From: Daphnia carinata
Taxonomy: Eukaryota; Arthropoda; Branchiopoda; Diplostraca; Daphniidae
Assembly: GCF_022539665.2 (NCBI RefSeq)
Contig: NC_081333.1
Coordinates: forward strand, 8,554,971-8,618,970
DNA: 64,000 nt
Direction: 5' to 3'
The notes under the pieces were generated by a model. The model was not told where the DNA came from. It made no database searches and saw only the letters and a program-made list of their open reading frames with translations. Made by a program: the position numbers and the translations under genes. Of the stretch, positions 48,752-60,700 are shown piece after piece; within the stretch, counting starts at the first letter, position 1; each line of letters begins with the position of its first letter.

Positions 48752-51700
48752 TCATTCCGGTTCTCCAACGGACGGCAGTTCGTATCTCAGTAACCAGTGA
48801 GTATTCATCTCTCCTTTGCCCTGTCAATAAAAGATTGATTTTAATGTTTTAAACCAAGCTTGATTGCAACGAAATGCCATATCGACTAAAGAGCCCCGAT
48901 CAATTTCCATCGTAATAATGAGAAGGATCACTCTGCACGCAAAAAATGCCTAATGATCGTTATTTGAAGTGTGTTAATTTCTAGAATTGATTCAATAGCG
49001 GATTTAAAAGACAGAAATAGCAAATAAGAAGCTGAAAAGTCCAAAATAGAGAGCCAACTTTCACCTACGATCGGGCCGTACCTTAACAAGCACCGTTCCA
49101 CGCAACTCGCAGACAAATCCCTCCAACTTCTGCAAATGGCAAAAAGAGTTGTGAGAGATGTGGATCTTCCCCGGCTGAATGACCCCCAATAGATAGGAAA
49201 AGTTTCATTAAATGAGTTACTTTGTCGACATGAAATAGTCAACACAATTTCTTTACCAAACTCGTTGTTTGCATGCGAGCCGCCGTGTTGATTGTGTCGC
49301 CAAAAAAACAATAGCGAGGCATTTTTCTTCCAACGACACCAGCAACTGCCGATCCCGTGTGAAAACCTTTACGAATTTAAATATTAAGGTGAACATTTTA
49401 AATGTAATGATAGGTTCAGTTATACCTATGCGAATGTGCACAGACATTTCACAACTGTTCACAATTTTTTCGATTTCGTCACGGAAACTGATTGCAACTA
49501 AAATCAATGATTCCGATTTAAAATGTGATAAAAAGCAATCCGTAAAAATCAAATTACCCATAGCTACATCACGAACGTGAGTCTCATTTGTTTCCGGTGC
49601 GCCACCGACCACCATGTACACTTTACCCACAGTCTCCACCTAAATGACGGGCTTATCAAAATTAATCTTTTTTCAAAAATTCTCTCGACGCAGTGAATAT
49701 TCATAAGAAAATCGAGTAAACAAACCTTGTAGACGCTGTGTTGATCGATTATGTTATCAAAACAGGAGAAGACAGAGTTCATGCAACTGACCGCTTCCAT
49801 GGGACTGGTGGCTGTGATTTCGTCGATGTTTGCTAATTCAACGAACAAGACCGTGATACTTTCGAAAGCCTAGAGAAATCAACAAAGACGAAAGTCACAC
49901 ACACCCTATTCGGGTTGCGATGATTATAGAAATCCTTACACAAAGGATTCTTGTGCCCTTGTTTTTCAACAATTCGAAATAAAAAGATTTCCAAGAAAAT
50001 TTTTATCAGTTTTATCAGTCCCGTTATCTTTTTTTCTACCTGACATGTGTCTACTGGATCAGTGCCGCTACGCAAGCTATCTGCTACCGACTGAGGGATC
50101 ATCGAGTAGAGCAACTTGTCACCGCGCTTTTTCCACTCGTCGTGCAGCTCGTACGTTTGTTGAAGCTGTTGTGACCGCTCTTCGGCCCTCTCGTACAGAT
50201 CTTCCAGCCTGTTCGGAACAAATGACACTGCCAGTTTAACTGAATCAAAGGTATACGTTTATAAAAAATTTAGAAACCGTGAATTATGTTGCCAACCGGC
50301 CATGACCATATCGCGTCCGTGGCCGTGAAGGCTAAGGTCGTTAACTGTCAATCCCATTCCATCCATGTCTTCCAAATTGTTGATTCTGTAAGCCATTACA
50401 TAAAGCAAAAGGGGAAGTGATCGAACTTTATAAATAAATCGCTTATTAATGTATAGTAAAAGTTGTAAAAACTGACAAGGGATTGCAGAGGAAAATCATG
50501 GCGTCCCAATCCGATAGGTAGCGCAATTGTCCTTGCAGTAAAAGACGTCGGTTTTCCTCTTTTGCTACTTTATTTACCACTGCGTCCCCTTTTTCGGGAG
50601 CCAAATGGCGCGTGTTTTTCCTTTCTGTTTGACTTGTAGGCAATATCTCCATTTCGCAGAGAACTTTTTGAAGGTTGTATAACTAAACGAAAAGATAAAA
50701 GACGAATTTTAGCAATCAAATTTGCTTGCATAGAAAATGGTGATGAGGTTTTGTTACATTGTCCCATGTGAAAAGGAGCTTTGGTCGGCGAATTCTGGCA
50801 ACATCAGGCAACGCTTGGCCAATCAGCGTATTGCCCGGAAACATGTTCTTCAACTGACGTCCTGCCGATATGATCTTGAGACTCGGACGGAAGACCAACG
50901 TGAAGGGAAATAGCTGCATCAGGATGCTTGACGATAGCGACGTCAGCGCTTTTTCCGCAGCTATTGTTTTAACTGATACTCGATTCGAAATATTTATTCG
51001 ACCGAGTTCCAGCGAGCCATTACAAGCCGCTCGGCCAGCCATATAGTCTCGGTTATCGAAGTTCAGTCGAAAGCGAAACTGATAGGATTCCTCTTGGCTG
51101 AAAGTCGTGTTTGGTAGTTCTTCGACTGCCAATTGGATTCCGTAGAAATCGTTGGCAATCTGGTGCAACTGACCTAAGGTAAAGTATTAAAAAACAGATT
51201 TCAATTATGAATTATATGAAATTTTAGACTTTTCTAGGCATCCTAAAAATTAGGAAATAATGCCCTTACGCTGCCATTTCAAGGCATTTGCATAACTATT
51301 TGGATACCCTAAGAAAATCTCTTGGAATGAAAAATTCGTGATGAAGGCATCTTTGAAAAGGAAATATCTACTGCGTTAAAGCAATTGTGTAGCTTCCGGG
51401 AGGGAGGGAGGGAGGTTAATCACATCGCCACCCAGTCTCAAGTTACTTGACAAAAATAAATGCGTGACTCAATATTTGACCGTTACCAATCAAATAAGGG
51501 CAGAAGCCGTTGCGTGTTGTGCGGTAATGAAGCACGACGCCTTCAGAGTCTTCGTGGGAGATGTACATGGACGGAGAAACCATTTTTGGATACATGTATC
51601 TCATTTGCAAATGGATGTTGTCGATACCGGTGAGAAAGTCGCAGAAGTAGCGTCCACAAACCTACAGTTTAATTACAAAATAATAATAAATAAAGAAGCT

Positions 51701-54700
51701 CAAGTGAAAAACAACTCACGCGATAAGAATGGCAAGATCAAGTTAATAATAGCGAAACCGCGACACACACCATCGAAAATAGCTTCCATTGAGTGCACGA
51801 AGGCCCTTCGTTGCCACACTCACGATCCGACATCCCCAAAAGAAATGTGGTAGGTAAGAAATAAGAGAAGACGATTCTTGACAATAGTAAATATCGACCG
51901 GCCAATGTGTCAGGAACAGACCCACGCAAGTTTTATACCGATGGGCAAATCGATACGGACTACAAGATGTTCCGAGTTCAACGGGCGTTTCCAATCACCG
52001 GACGCTCGTAAGCGATATATGAATTTGAGCAATCGAAGTAAGTTATACGCGCACTATGGTAACAAGTCGACAATACGTGCAGCTTAAGGTCAATCCTTTT
52101 TTTTTCTTCTCCTGTATGAATTCGTTTACGTGGTTTCATTGCCCTGACTTCCGTACGCACGGACAGAGGAAATGAAATCTATCTCACGGTAGATAGACGT
52201 CTGACGTGCACGGAGTATTGAATGGCTTCCTGCAATATCCGTGCAGTTACAAACGTAGAAACAAGAAGATACGCGTATGACAACTAGCGTTGAGATAAAT
52301 CTAAAATCAATAGCTAAAGGAAATCAAAACAAATTGAGATGACAAAAAACTCGAGATTTCATCGTGTGATAATGAAAGGCAACAAGCTGCAGGGTTACTG
52401 GGTATGAAGTCATCAACCCCAAGCAGTAAGAGGTATTAAGCATAAATTGTAACCGGGTTCAGTGAGTGTTTCCTATTGGACAGCGGAAGGCCTGCCAAAA
52501 TAAAGAACGGTCTGAATTACCTCAAACAAAAAAATAAAAACTACATAGTCTAGTAAGAAATCCATTTGCCAATTCCCCTAATCTAGAAAAATAGCTGACG
52601 GGGGATTTCTTTATTATTCGGCCAATAGTGCTCGCCATTTCCTATGAATTTGCTATTAAAGACTGGCTGAAAAGCAACAGCAAAAGATAAATATCTTTGG
52701 GTAGGTACCACTAGATTTATTATTACAGCCCGGGCTGCCATTCCACCCTAGCTATATCTTTCGCCGTGTACTAAAGCTAGAAAAAAAAAACCTTTTTCGA
52801 CGCTCTCCACGTTATTGATAGATCAAGATCGGCAGGGCCACTGCCTATTACACGCAGACAGAAGATTGGACTGAATATATACGTGGTATGGCCTTTGATT
52901 CAACGATGAAGCCTTCTGCGTCGCCTGTGGTCTTATTGCCATTCCTGCCTTTGGTACTCAATAGAAAGGCTTACCTTCGTTCTCGTCTTAATAGCTTTTG
53001 TACAGTCATTCCGTACAGATACAAAGATTACCTACGATAAAAGAAGTTCTATGGCGGCACAATTTTTCTTACCTCGCCCGGTACTTTGCAGCTCGTATCC
53101 TTGACGTTCTAACGATTTTTTTTATGAACGCTTTCAAATGATTTTGACTGTAGGATTAAAGTTTTACTGGCCACTATAATTCTTTTGAAAACAAAAAAAA
53201 CTAACGTCATCCATAAATAGTTAATCTTAATAGCTGCCACAAATAAAAAATGAAAAACTGCAGTGATATTTGAAACGGGAGCGGGGAGGAAAAAAATTCC
53301 AATTTTGATTCATGTTACAACGATAATAGTTTAGTATTTTCATAAGGACACGGCTAAATAATCCTATTCTTACTCGGCATTAAGCACAAAAAATGATCGT
53401 GTAGTGAAGCAAAATAAATAACACGGTCGTTGTGTTATCTAACAATACACACACCGTTGCGCATCCGTTCCTTTAACATGTGGTTTACCGCTTTCTTCAA
53501 AAGATTGATTCCATACAAATGGAGGCAGTTAGTTTTCACACGTTTTTGGCATCGATCTTTTGCGTAACTCACCCGATATCGAGTGGTGCAACTCAAAAAG
53601 GGACATGTAATGTACTAGCGGCGGTACACGCCCTGTCAATTCACTATGGCTGGAGCAGAAAAAGACCTTTTTTGAGTGCACCATCAATTTCTGTCAGGTT
53701 ATTTTACTAGATACATTAGCGTTCAACCTCACCAGATTCCGTAACTTCTAGTTAACCAACAAGTCAAACTTCAGCAAGAAAAAAACAATAATCCCAGCGC
53801 ACCTAATTAACTACTGTGATGACGCAAGTCTTATTAAGACGCGGTTGTGATTCTGTTTGAACGACTTTGTCGCCAGCAGCCTTCTACAAAAGAAACCATT
53901 GTAATGGTTGTGATGAAAGAGTCAGAAATCAACGACTAAAGGATGTACCGAATGATGGGCCTCACACATACGGCGTCGCTCACAATAACGAAGATTCCAT
54001 TATAGCTAGACAAGACGCAATTTCTTCTCGGCACTCCAATTCTTTTGATGTGTCTTATCGCAAGTATAGAGCCAAACGAAGAGCCTCTCAATCCATCAAA
54101 TTCTTCGGTAAGCTTTACATACTCTACGCCACAAACAATTTAACAAAAAAAAAAAAAGAGTCGGTGATGACTTAGGGTCCGAGAATTCCATCCCGCAAAA
54201 TGAAAAGAATCGACAGGAAAATAAATAAAACTTACTTTGATAAACTTTTCATAGCCGTAGTGACTGAAGTAACGGACGAAACAGCGGCCGAAGAAACGTA
54301 AAAAGTCCTGTCGGGTTGAGCCATTGGCAACAAGCTTGACGGCAGCATCGGCCAGCTTCATGATCAGTTCGTCCGGATAGATGTGGTGGGTACGAAAAAC
54401 CGTGTTCCGATAGCCGACGCTTTCTAAAATGCCCAGCCAAGTTTCTTCTCCATACTCGAGCTAAAAAAACAAACAAATACCAATTCAATAAAAAAAGAAA
54501 TCAATTACACTTGCGCGGCTACGGACATTAAAGACATTTAGGCAATGGTCTCGGCTATATGGAATGTTCTTTTTTTTTTTAAAGTTTTATCGCCGTAACG
54601 TGCAAAGCGGTTTCATGACGGAAGCGACACATTAGCGAGACGATTGTGATCTGCTTTTGTATTGGAAACGACACAAGTGGAGAGTAGAGTAAGTCCGAGC

Positions 54701-57700
54701 CAAATTACGTGATCGATTTATCGACCAACCTATTAATCCATCTGACTTTCCTATCGGAGGTTCCGGTAAATGGACCATAGAAATAAATCGAAATACTACG
54801 GAGGCAACAAAAGGAGCCAAAATTTTAGAATCTTCAATAAAATTCCTTTTGTTTATTGGCTTTCATTATGCGCTGTCCAGACTCCTTTTCCTGGATTAAA
54901 GCATCATGACTTTAGCATGAATTTTGAAAGGGTCTTGTGTAATAAACGTCAGAAACATTATCGGAGTAATTTGAACGAAATGTTAGAGGAAGAAACGGTC
55001 AATCAACCCGAGACTTTTACAAAATCCCTCGCTCCCGCGGGAACACGAAGCTTAGAACAAAATGCTCGACGTACGCTGCGTGTTTATTGAATAAAGGCAA
55101 TGAAGACGGGGGAGCATAAAATTGTTTGTTACGTTGGATTTGTTAGTGCGATGGACAAAGTTCCTCATAGCAAAATGTGTTGGCAATAATCAAAGATTTT
55201 GCGTTACACCATTGCGAAAACGAATCACGATTTATTTATGTGACTTGTCCAAATGGAAAAGAAGAAAACACGTAATTTTAAGTCTTTCGTTTTAAATTCT
55301 TGGGTTAGTTGGTTTCTACGCACACATGCACACGTGACACGCCTTCTTAACGTTTCTTCGTCTACCGATGTTTTTCCTGAGACCCACATACACGCAATTC
55401 AATTAAAAGAAGAAAAAAAGAATCTCGAAGTTCTTAAACGCGTTTTCCATTCTTGAGAAAAGAACTACCGTAGTCAACTATAAATCACGACTGCAATATT
55501 TTTTTTATTACCTCCCTTTGCTTTACATCCGTGAGCAGCTGGTGCTATTTTTTTTTTATTGAAAAGTTGAATATCAAACGGTTAGCTTGAATATGGATTT
55601 ATGAAAGAAAACGGAAACGGTCCCGGTAATGGTGGATTTCTAAAAGATTTGCATACAAAAGGCAACCGTTTCCGTTTTTCAACCAGTATGGCACAAAGTA
55701 ACAACTCCTGCGTGAAATTGCCGTGTCATATCTTTCCTGAACGAACGTTCATTTTCAAGTTTCAATACGAATCGATGGAACAATATAAACGCATTTACAT
55801 TTTTAGTGCTTTCAAATTTTTAATAGGGTTTATAGTCAACGGAATTTACACATCTAGCACCTTGTGCTCAAGAGAGCGTTGATTTTGCATTTCATAAAAA
55901 TTATTATGGGAGATTTACTACAGACTAGCTAAAATCACGATAGAGATTGCGACAAAATCAGTTGAAAAATCTTATCTGCGCACATGTCTGTTATTGTGTT
56001 CTCACATGTCTAATCAAGTGAAAAGGAGAAGTGCATGTCTACAAGAAAAAAAAAATGTGGCAGAAAAACGTGACCATGTTGCTGAATAAATGTTTTAAAA
56101 TAGAATGGAAAAACGAACGATGTTTTAACGATTAGATCTGTCTAGTCTGTTGGGATGTTTCATTTTAAACACGAAAAAACTTTCAGATCTAACAATTTTC
56201 GTTTTCTCTTATTTCTTTTTTGTTTTAAGGATTTTTTTGTTTGGCTAGTAGAGCGTAAACGATGTCGATGCTAATCATAACTCCTTTCCACCGCCCTAGC
56301 TAACCGCTAATGAATGTGTAGATTTCTGCGGCGTGACTAAAGCCGGAACTTGAGGGGCCCTCGACGAACCGAAAAAAGCAAGAATCAAGCACTAATGAAG
56401 GTTAACATCGACTACTTTGTGCCTTTATTCAATAATAGCCAGCGAAAGGGCGGTGGGAATTTCCCAAACTGCGAAACACATCTAACTGACGACCACAGAA
56501 AAGCTGTTCGTTCCCATGACTAGCTCATATAGACCTACTCAGGACCTCCCGGCTTGAATCTTGATAAAGCTTTTTCTTATTCACCCCAACCACCCTATCT
56601 TTTCTTAAGCTAGTCTGAAAGGATATAAATGGCTAAAATCTTGACTACAGTTATTTTAAGAATATCTACAGCAACTGTTGGATTCAAATGTACGGACTAC
56701 CCTTGCACATTGTTTTGTTTAAGCTTCCTTCCCCCTTTCCCTCCATCATGCGAATAAATCGTTCGTCAGGGAATCGAATCTTAGTCTTCCTAAAAGACAC
56801 CACAACGATATGACAATCCACCAAATATTGCAGAATCAACTTACAAATAAATAGTTTAAAGGTCAAAGCTTGAATAATACACCGTCTGATGCAAATATCA
56901 AGTAGCAAACGAGGTATAGTGTAATAAATAAACATGAGAATGGCCAATACCAACAGCGTTCGTCCAACAGCCAAAGAACTTTCTGCCAAGTTTTTGTCCC
57001 CTTGCTTCTATTGTGAAGGACAGACAGACCGCATGAAAGGAGAGCTTGATTCGTTCTCCAAGGAAACCAAAAAACAGATAAAATAAAATAAAATAAAACG
57101 AATAGATACGTCCACCTTTACGCCGAAATGAATCTCCTGCGAATTTATCCAGCCCGATAAACCCGGTTACCCAAGAAAGACTTATCGGGCTGTCGGTCGT
57201 TATTCGAGATAAGCCACGTACAAACGAATGAATCTGGGTGGTAAGAGTTTGTCTTGTAGTACGTAGTGACGTACTTCGTCTCACAATTCAAAGCCTTGCC
57301 AACTACAATGTTTTTATAATGGCGGAACAACAAGAAGATGGCCCAAACGGGAGTTTTGTTGTTCTGACACATGTATGCACATGTTCCGTAAAATACTCGC
57401 TACGCTATATTTGATTAAATCGTGGATAAGCACATCAATCATGACCAGCTGCGTCCCGCGAACAGAATGCAAAATAGATTTTTAAGTGGGAAAAAACCGT
57501 TTTAAATAGATGCCCAGGGAATTTCAGGCCTACTCCCCACTTGAACTTTTAAAACTTAAGCGCGCATATCGTGTTTTCGGAGACGAACCAGAAAGCACTC
57601 TTTAAACAGAAAATGGAGAAAGATATCGTTCGGAAAAAGCTATTCCACGTACGTGTTAAATCCCACGAAAAATAGTTACAACATCAACATCGTGAAAAGA

Positions 57701-57758
57701 AAAACGAAAATCTTACCTGAATGAAATGTTGCACGGACTCCAACAACATGCCATACAT
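48752..57758 (-). CDS. Gyc89D-like: Atypical soluble guanylate cyclase, Gyc-89D-like, copy D
   Basis: Thirteen exons (57717-57758, 54236-54460, 51487-51661, 50758-51173, 50477-50682, 50278-50385, 50040-50208, 49726-49869, 49558-49639, 49426-49497, 49257-49366, 49082-49174, 48752-48820) give 636 aa in phase. Starts [14 protein letters not shown] like the sister copies. H-NOX His is H106 (GIDNIHLQM), propionate motif YRTTR (135-139). Helix [26 protein letters not shown]. The cyclase domain has Glu at the first metal site (FVEL, E458) and Lys at the second (VGKVYM, K501), while [13 protein letters not shown] and NTAAR are kept. Exon 2 fuses two exons that are separate in A, B and C. The first two introns are 3.26 and 2.57 kb, against under 100 nt for nearly all others, so the gene spans 9 kb. 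Weakest splice calls are the donors GTTTCT after exon 6 and GTCAGT after exon 5. Confidence 0.9.
51662..54235 (-). other. Cyclase D intron 2 (2.57 kb)
   Basis: Joins exons 2 and 3 of copy D in phase 0. Apart from a 102-codon plus-strand open frame (53867-54175) with no recognisable domain, nothing stands out. A GGGA-type tandem lies just downstream of exon 3 in the next intron (about 51400). Confidence 0.6.
54461..57716 (-). other. Cyclase D intron 1 (3.26 kb)
   Basis: Separates the 14-codon first exon from the rest of the H-NOX domain. No gene or RNA recognised. It may carry regulatory DNA specific to copy D. Confidence 0.6.
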
Positions 57759-60700
57759 GGCTGTAGCGCAGGAATTATTCGAATCTTGGAGGTAAGAAAC
57801 TAGCAATTAAGCGTGACGAAGATGACTGCTTCTTCAAACGGGATTCGTAGAAATGCTGTAAATTCGTTTTTCTTTAGTGTAATCCTGTCCAAACAGAGAA
57901 AGCCCGTCGGCTTTCCGTTCACGATTGGATGGTCAGCGCAGACGTCTCGCAATGCATCAACGTTACATTAGTTCCTGCTCCGCGTTGCCAGTTACAAACA
58001 GACGAGCGAAGATCAAAGTGCGAGATGGCTAGTGTCAGTCAGGATGGCTAGCATCCGTTTGGGAACTTCCTCATGGGCGTTGGCACAAGTCTCTCGCCTC
58101 TTTTTGCGCTCTTGTTGAATACATTGGCGTCGGGCATGCGCATCAGCCATACCTTTGGACAACAAAATAGTTGGACGTCATGAAGCATTTTCTGTCACGT
58201 TATCTCATATGAAACGAGAAATATTTTACGAAGACGTACAGGAAAAAAAAATTAAAAGGAATGACAGAAAGAACAAAAATGAAAAAATAATTGGCTCTTA
58301 ACGCAAAGTATCGCGTGCTATCTTTGGGACCATCCGTAAAGAAATACTCATCGTTTTTTTTTTTTTTTTTTTAAACTAGAGCGATAATACAATAAGTTAA
58401 TGTCAGAAACAAAAATTAACAATAGTCTATTTTACATTTGCAGCCATCATCAACGTATTAACAAAGAAAAGCCCTTACTAATAATAGCTCGTTAAATAAA
58501 CTATCGCTGCAGACATCTAAACGTAACTTACTTGCATCAATTGCAAATCTTTGTAGCAGCTGAAATAGCACATTATACGCAGATGTTGAAAATTGGGGAA
58601 CTGCCAACGAGATGCGAAACGAGAGTGTCAATAACTTCCTACCTTCGCTTTCCAAACTGCAATGAACTGCTGAATCGAAAGCATTGACAAGTGAGAGAAC
58701 AGTTGGCAATGGCGTTGGGGAATGGGAACGCACCCGTACCTTTTCATTTAAAGGGGAAAGGTACGGTAACATCTTCGAAAAAGGTCAAATCGAAGCTACC
58801 ACCCCCTCTCTAACACAGGGGTTGGGATCTCAAAAGTAGAAAAATAGGAAAAAGATTATGGAAAAAAGAAGGAAAGGACGAAAAACAAAATTTTTGTTCA
58901 TTACCTTACCCTTTCCTTTGACACAACAAACCAAAAGGTGGGACATTGTTGAGTGGGTAATCTGTTGAATATTCATGAGGCAATGTTTTGTATTTTTACC
59001 CGCTGTGTCTTATTTGTTTCAAATTTCGTTTATGCTTCAAGTCATTCGCAGGCGCACACGCAAATGAGCTGCAGCTTTCTAAGGTGTACGACATGCAAAT
59101 ACAAGATAACGCCATTAAACGGAATAATAACTGTATCCTCATTAATAAGGAAATTTAAACCTATTGATTATAGATAGAGTTACATAGTGTGTCGCAGGTT
59201 GAACCATCATACAGTACCGATAGCCATCTTTCTCTTATTTTGATATCTCGTTCTCTCAGAAGCAGAAAAAACTTGGTGATGTCAAGTTTCCTGTTAACAT
59301 CAAAGTGAACAATACCTTGGCAATATAAAACTCCCGGTTTCACATGACAATTAAATTTTAATTCCTCTAAACTTTCCTTTCGACGAAATAGAGATTCATA
59401 TATTTGCATTCGTTCTATACAGGATCTGTAGCAATAAAAGTGTATTACCTTGTGGACATCGCTGCCCAAGGGACGGACAAAGAAATCTACTGGCCCGGAG
59501 CCCTGAACAAGAATGTCAATTTGCATAAGGAATGCCTAGAAGCAAGCCTGTTTTTGAAAATCTGCCCACAGCCTTTTTCCTATGTTTAATGTAGATTCTC
59601 CACCGGAATCACTACATAAAACATCCGTCCAACACCGTCTTCCCTCTTTAAGGCTATGTAAGGTTCCTATCCCATACCTTACATCTTCCTACGCTAGCCT
59701 ACACTCCAGGCTTAAGGGAAGAGTGGGATTTTTCTTTTATCTTTGGATCTTTTGTTTTCCACTCGTCACATCTTGGTCGCTTCATCCGTTGTACTGATCC
59801 ACATTTTGATCCACAATCGGCCTGAATGCAAAGCAATGTTGTTTGATTTGGAAAGTAGCCGTAAAAATACATTTTCATCTTCATCAATAAATCAAAGAAA
59901 ATACATACACTTCAAGCTATTTGCATTGACCGTTGTCTATGACGCAGCCACGAAAAGTGCGCAGGTTGCGAGATTCAACTTGTGACAATGTTTTCCTTCC
60001 ATCGCGACTCATCGTTCGCATTTTAAAAAATATTTTAATTACTTTCTGAAGCCAAAGGGCAGAGTAGAGGCAGTCAAGGCAAACAAATATTGTTCTCCCT
60101 AAAGTAACTTCCACGGGTTTTAGCCTGTTCACATAGAAAACTAGGCCTCCTCCTTATTGCTCTTCTAGCACGTCATTTTTCCTTGCTAATCAGCCACTCC
60201 AACTAATTGGATGTCGTTGGAGCGAAGCCTGTATGCCAATGATTATGGGCGTCACCCCCACTCAATGGCTGTTTTTGTTCTTTACGGCCGTCCTCGTCGT
60301 TATCCGAGTCTTTTCACGAATATGCGCTTCCATTATTTGTTTTGTGATGTTGCAACATTGCCTGGATTTTAATATGCGCGGTAGGTAGCCATCGAGACCC
60401 AACAACGATGATCTTATCAAGTTTTGGTTCCTGCCGCTCATCTTGCAGCTGTTGCACACGTGCCACTCGTGCGTATTGTGTTTGTTTTTTTAAGATCATC
60501 TGGATATCAAACTATTTTCACTTGGATAGTTTGGGCGTGTCTATCTAAAGAGAGTGCTTGTTCGGATCATGTTGGATGACGTGGAACAACGAACGTTATA
60601 TAGTGAATTCTGCGAATATTTCAAAAGCGCCTCAAGTTCCGAAGAGCATGTTTAGTCTATTATTATGTTCGCGTGGGGACTTAGAGCCATGTATTGTTGT

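Noticed and set aside
53867-54175. 102-codon plus-strand frame inside cyclase D intron 2
   Set aside because: No recognisable domain or splice context; length is within chance expectation.
58458-58772. 104-codon minus-strand frame
   Set aside because: No domain or splice context was seen.
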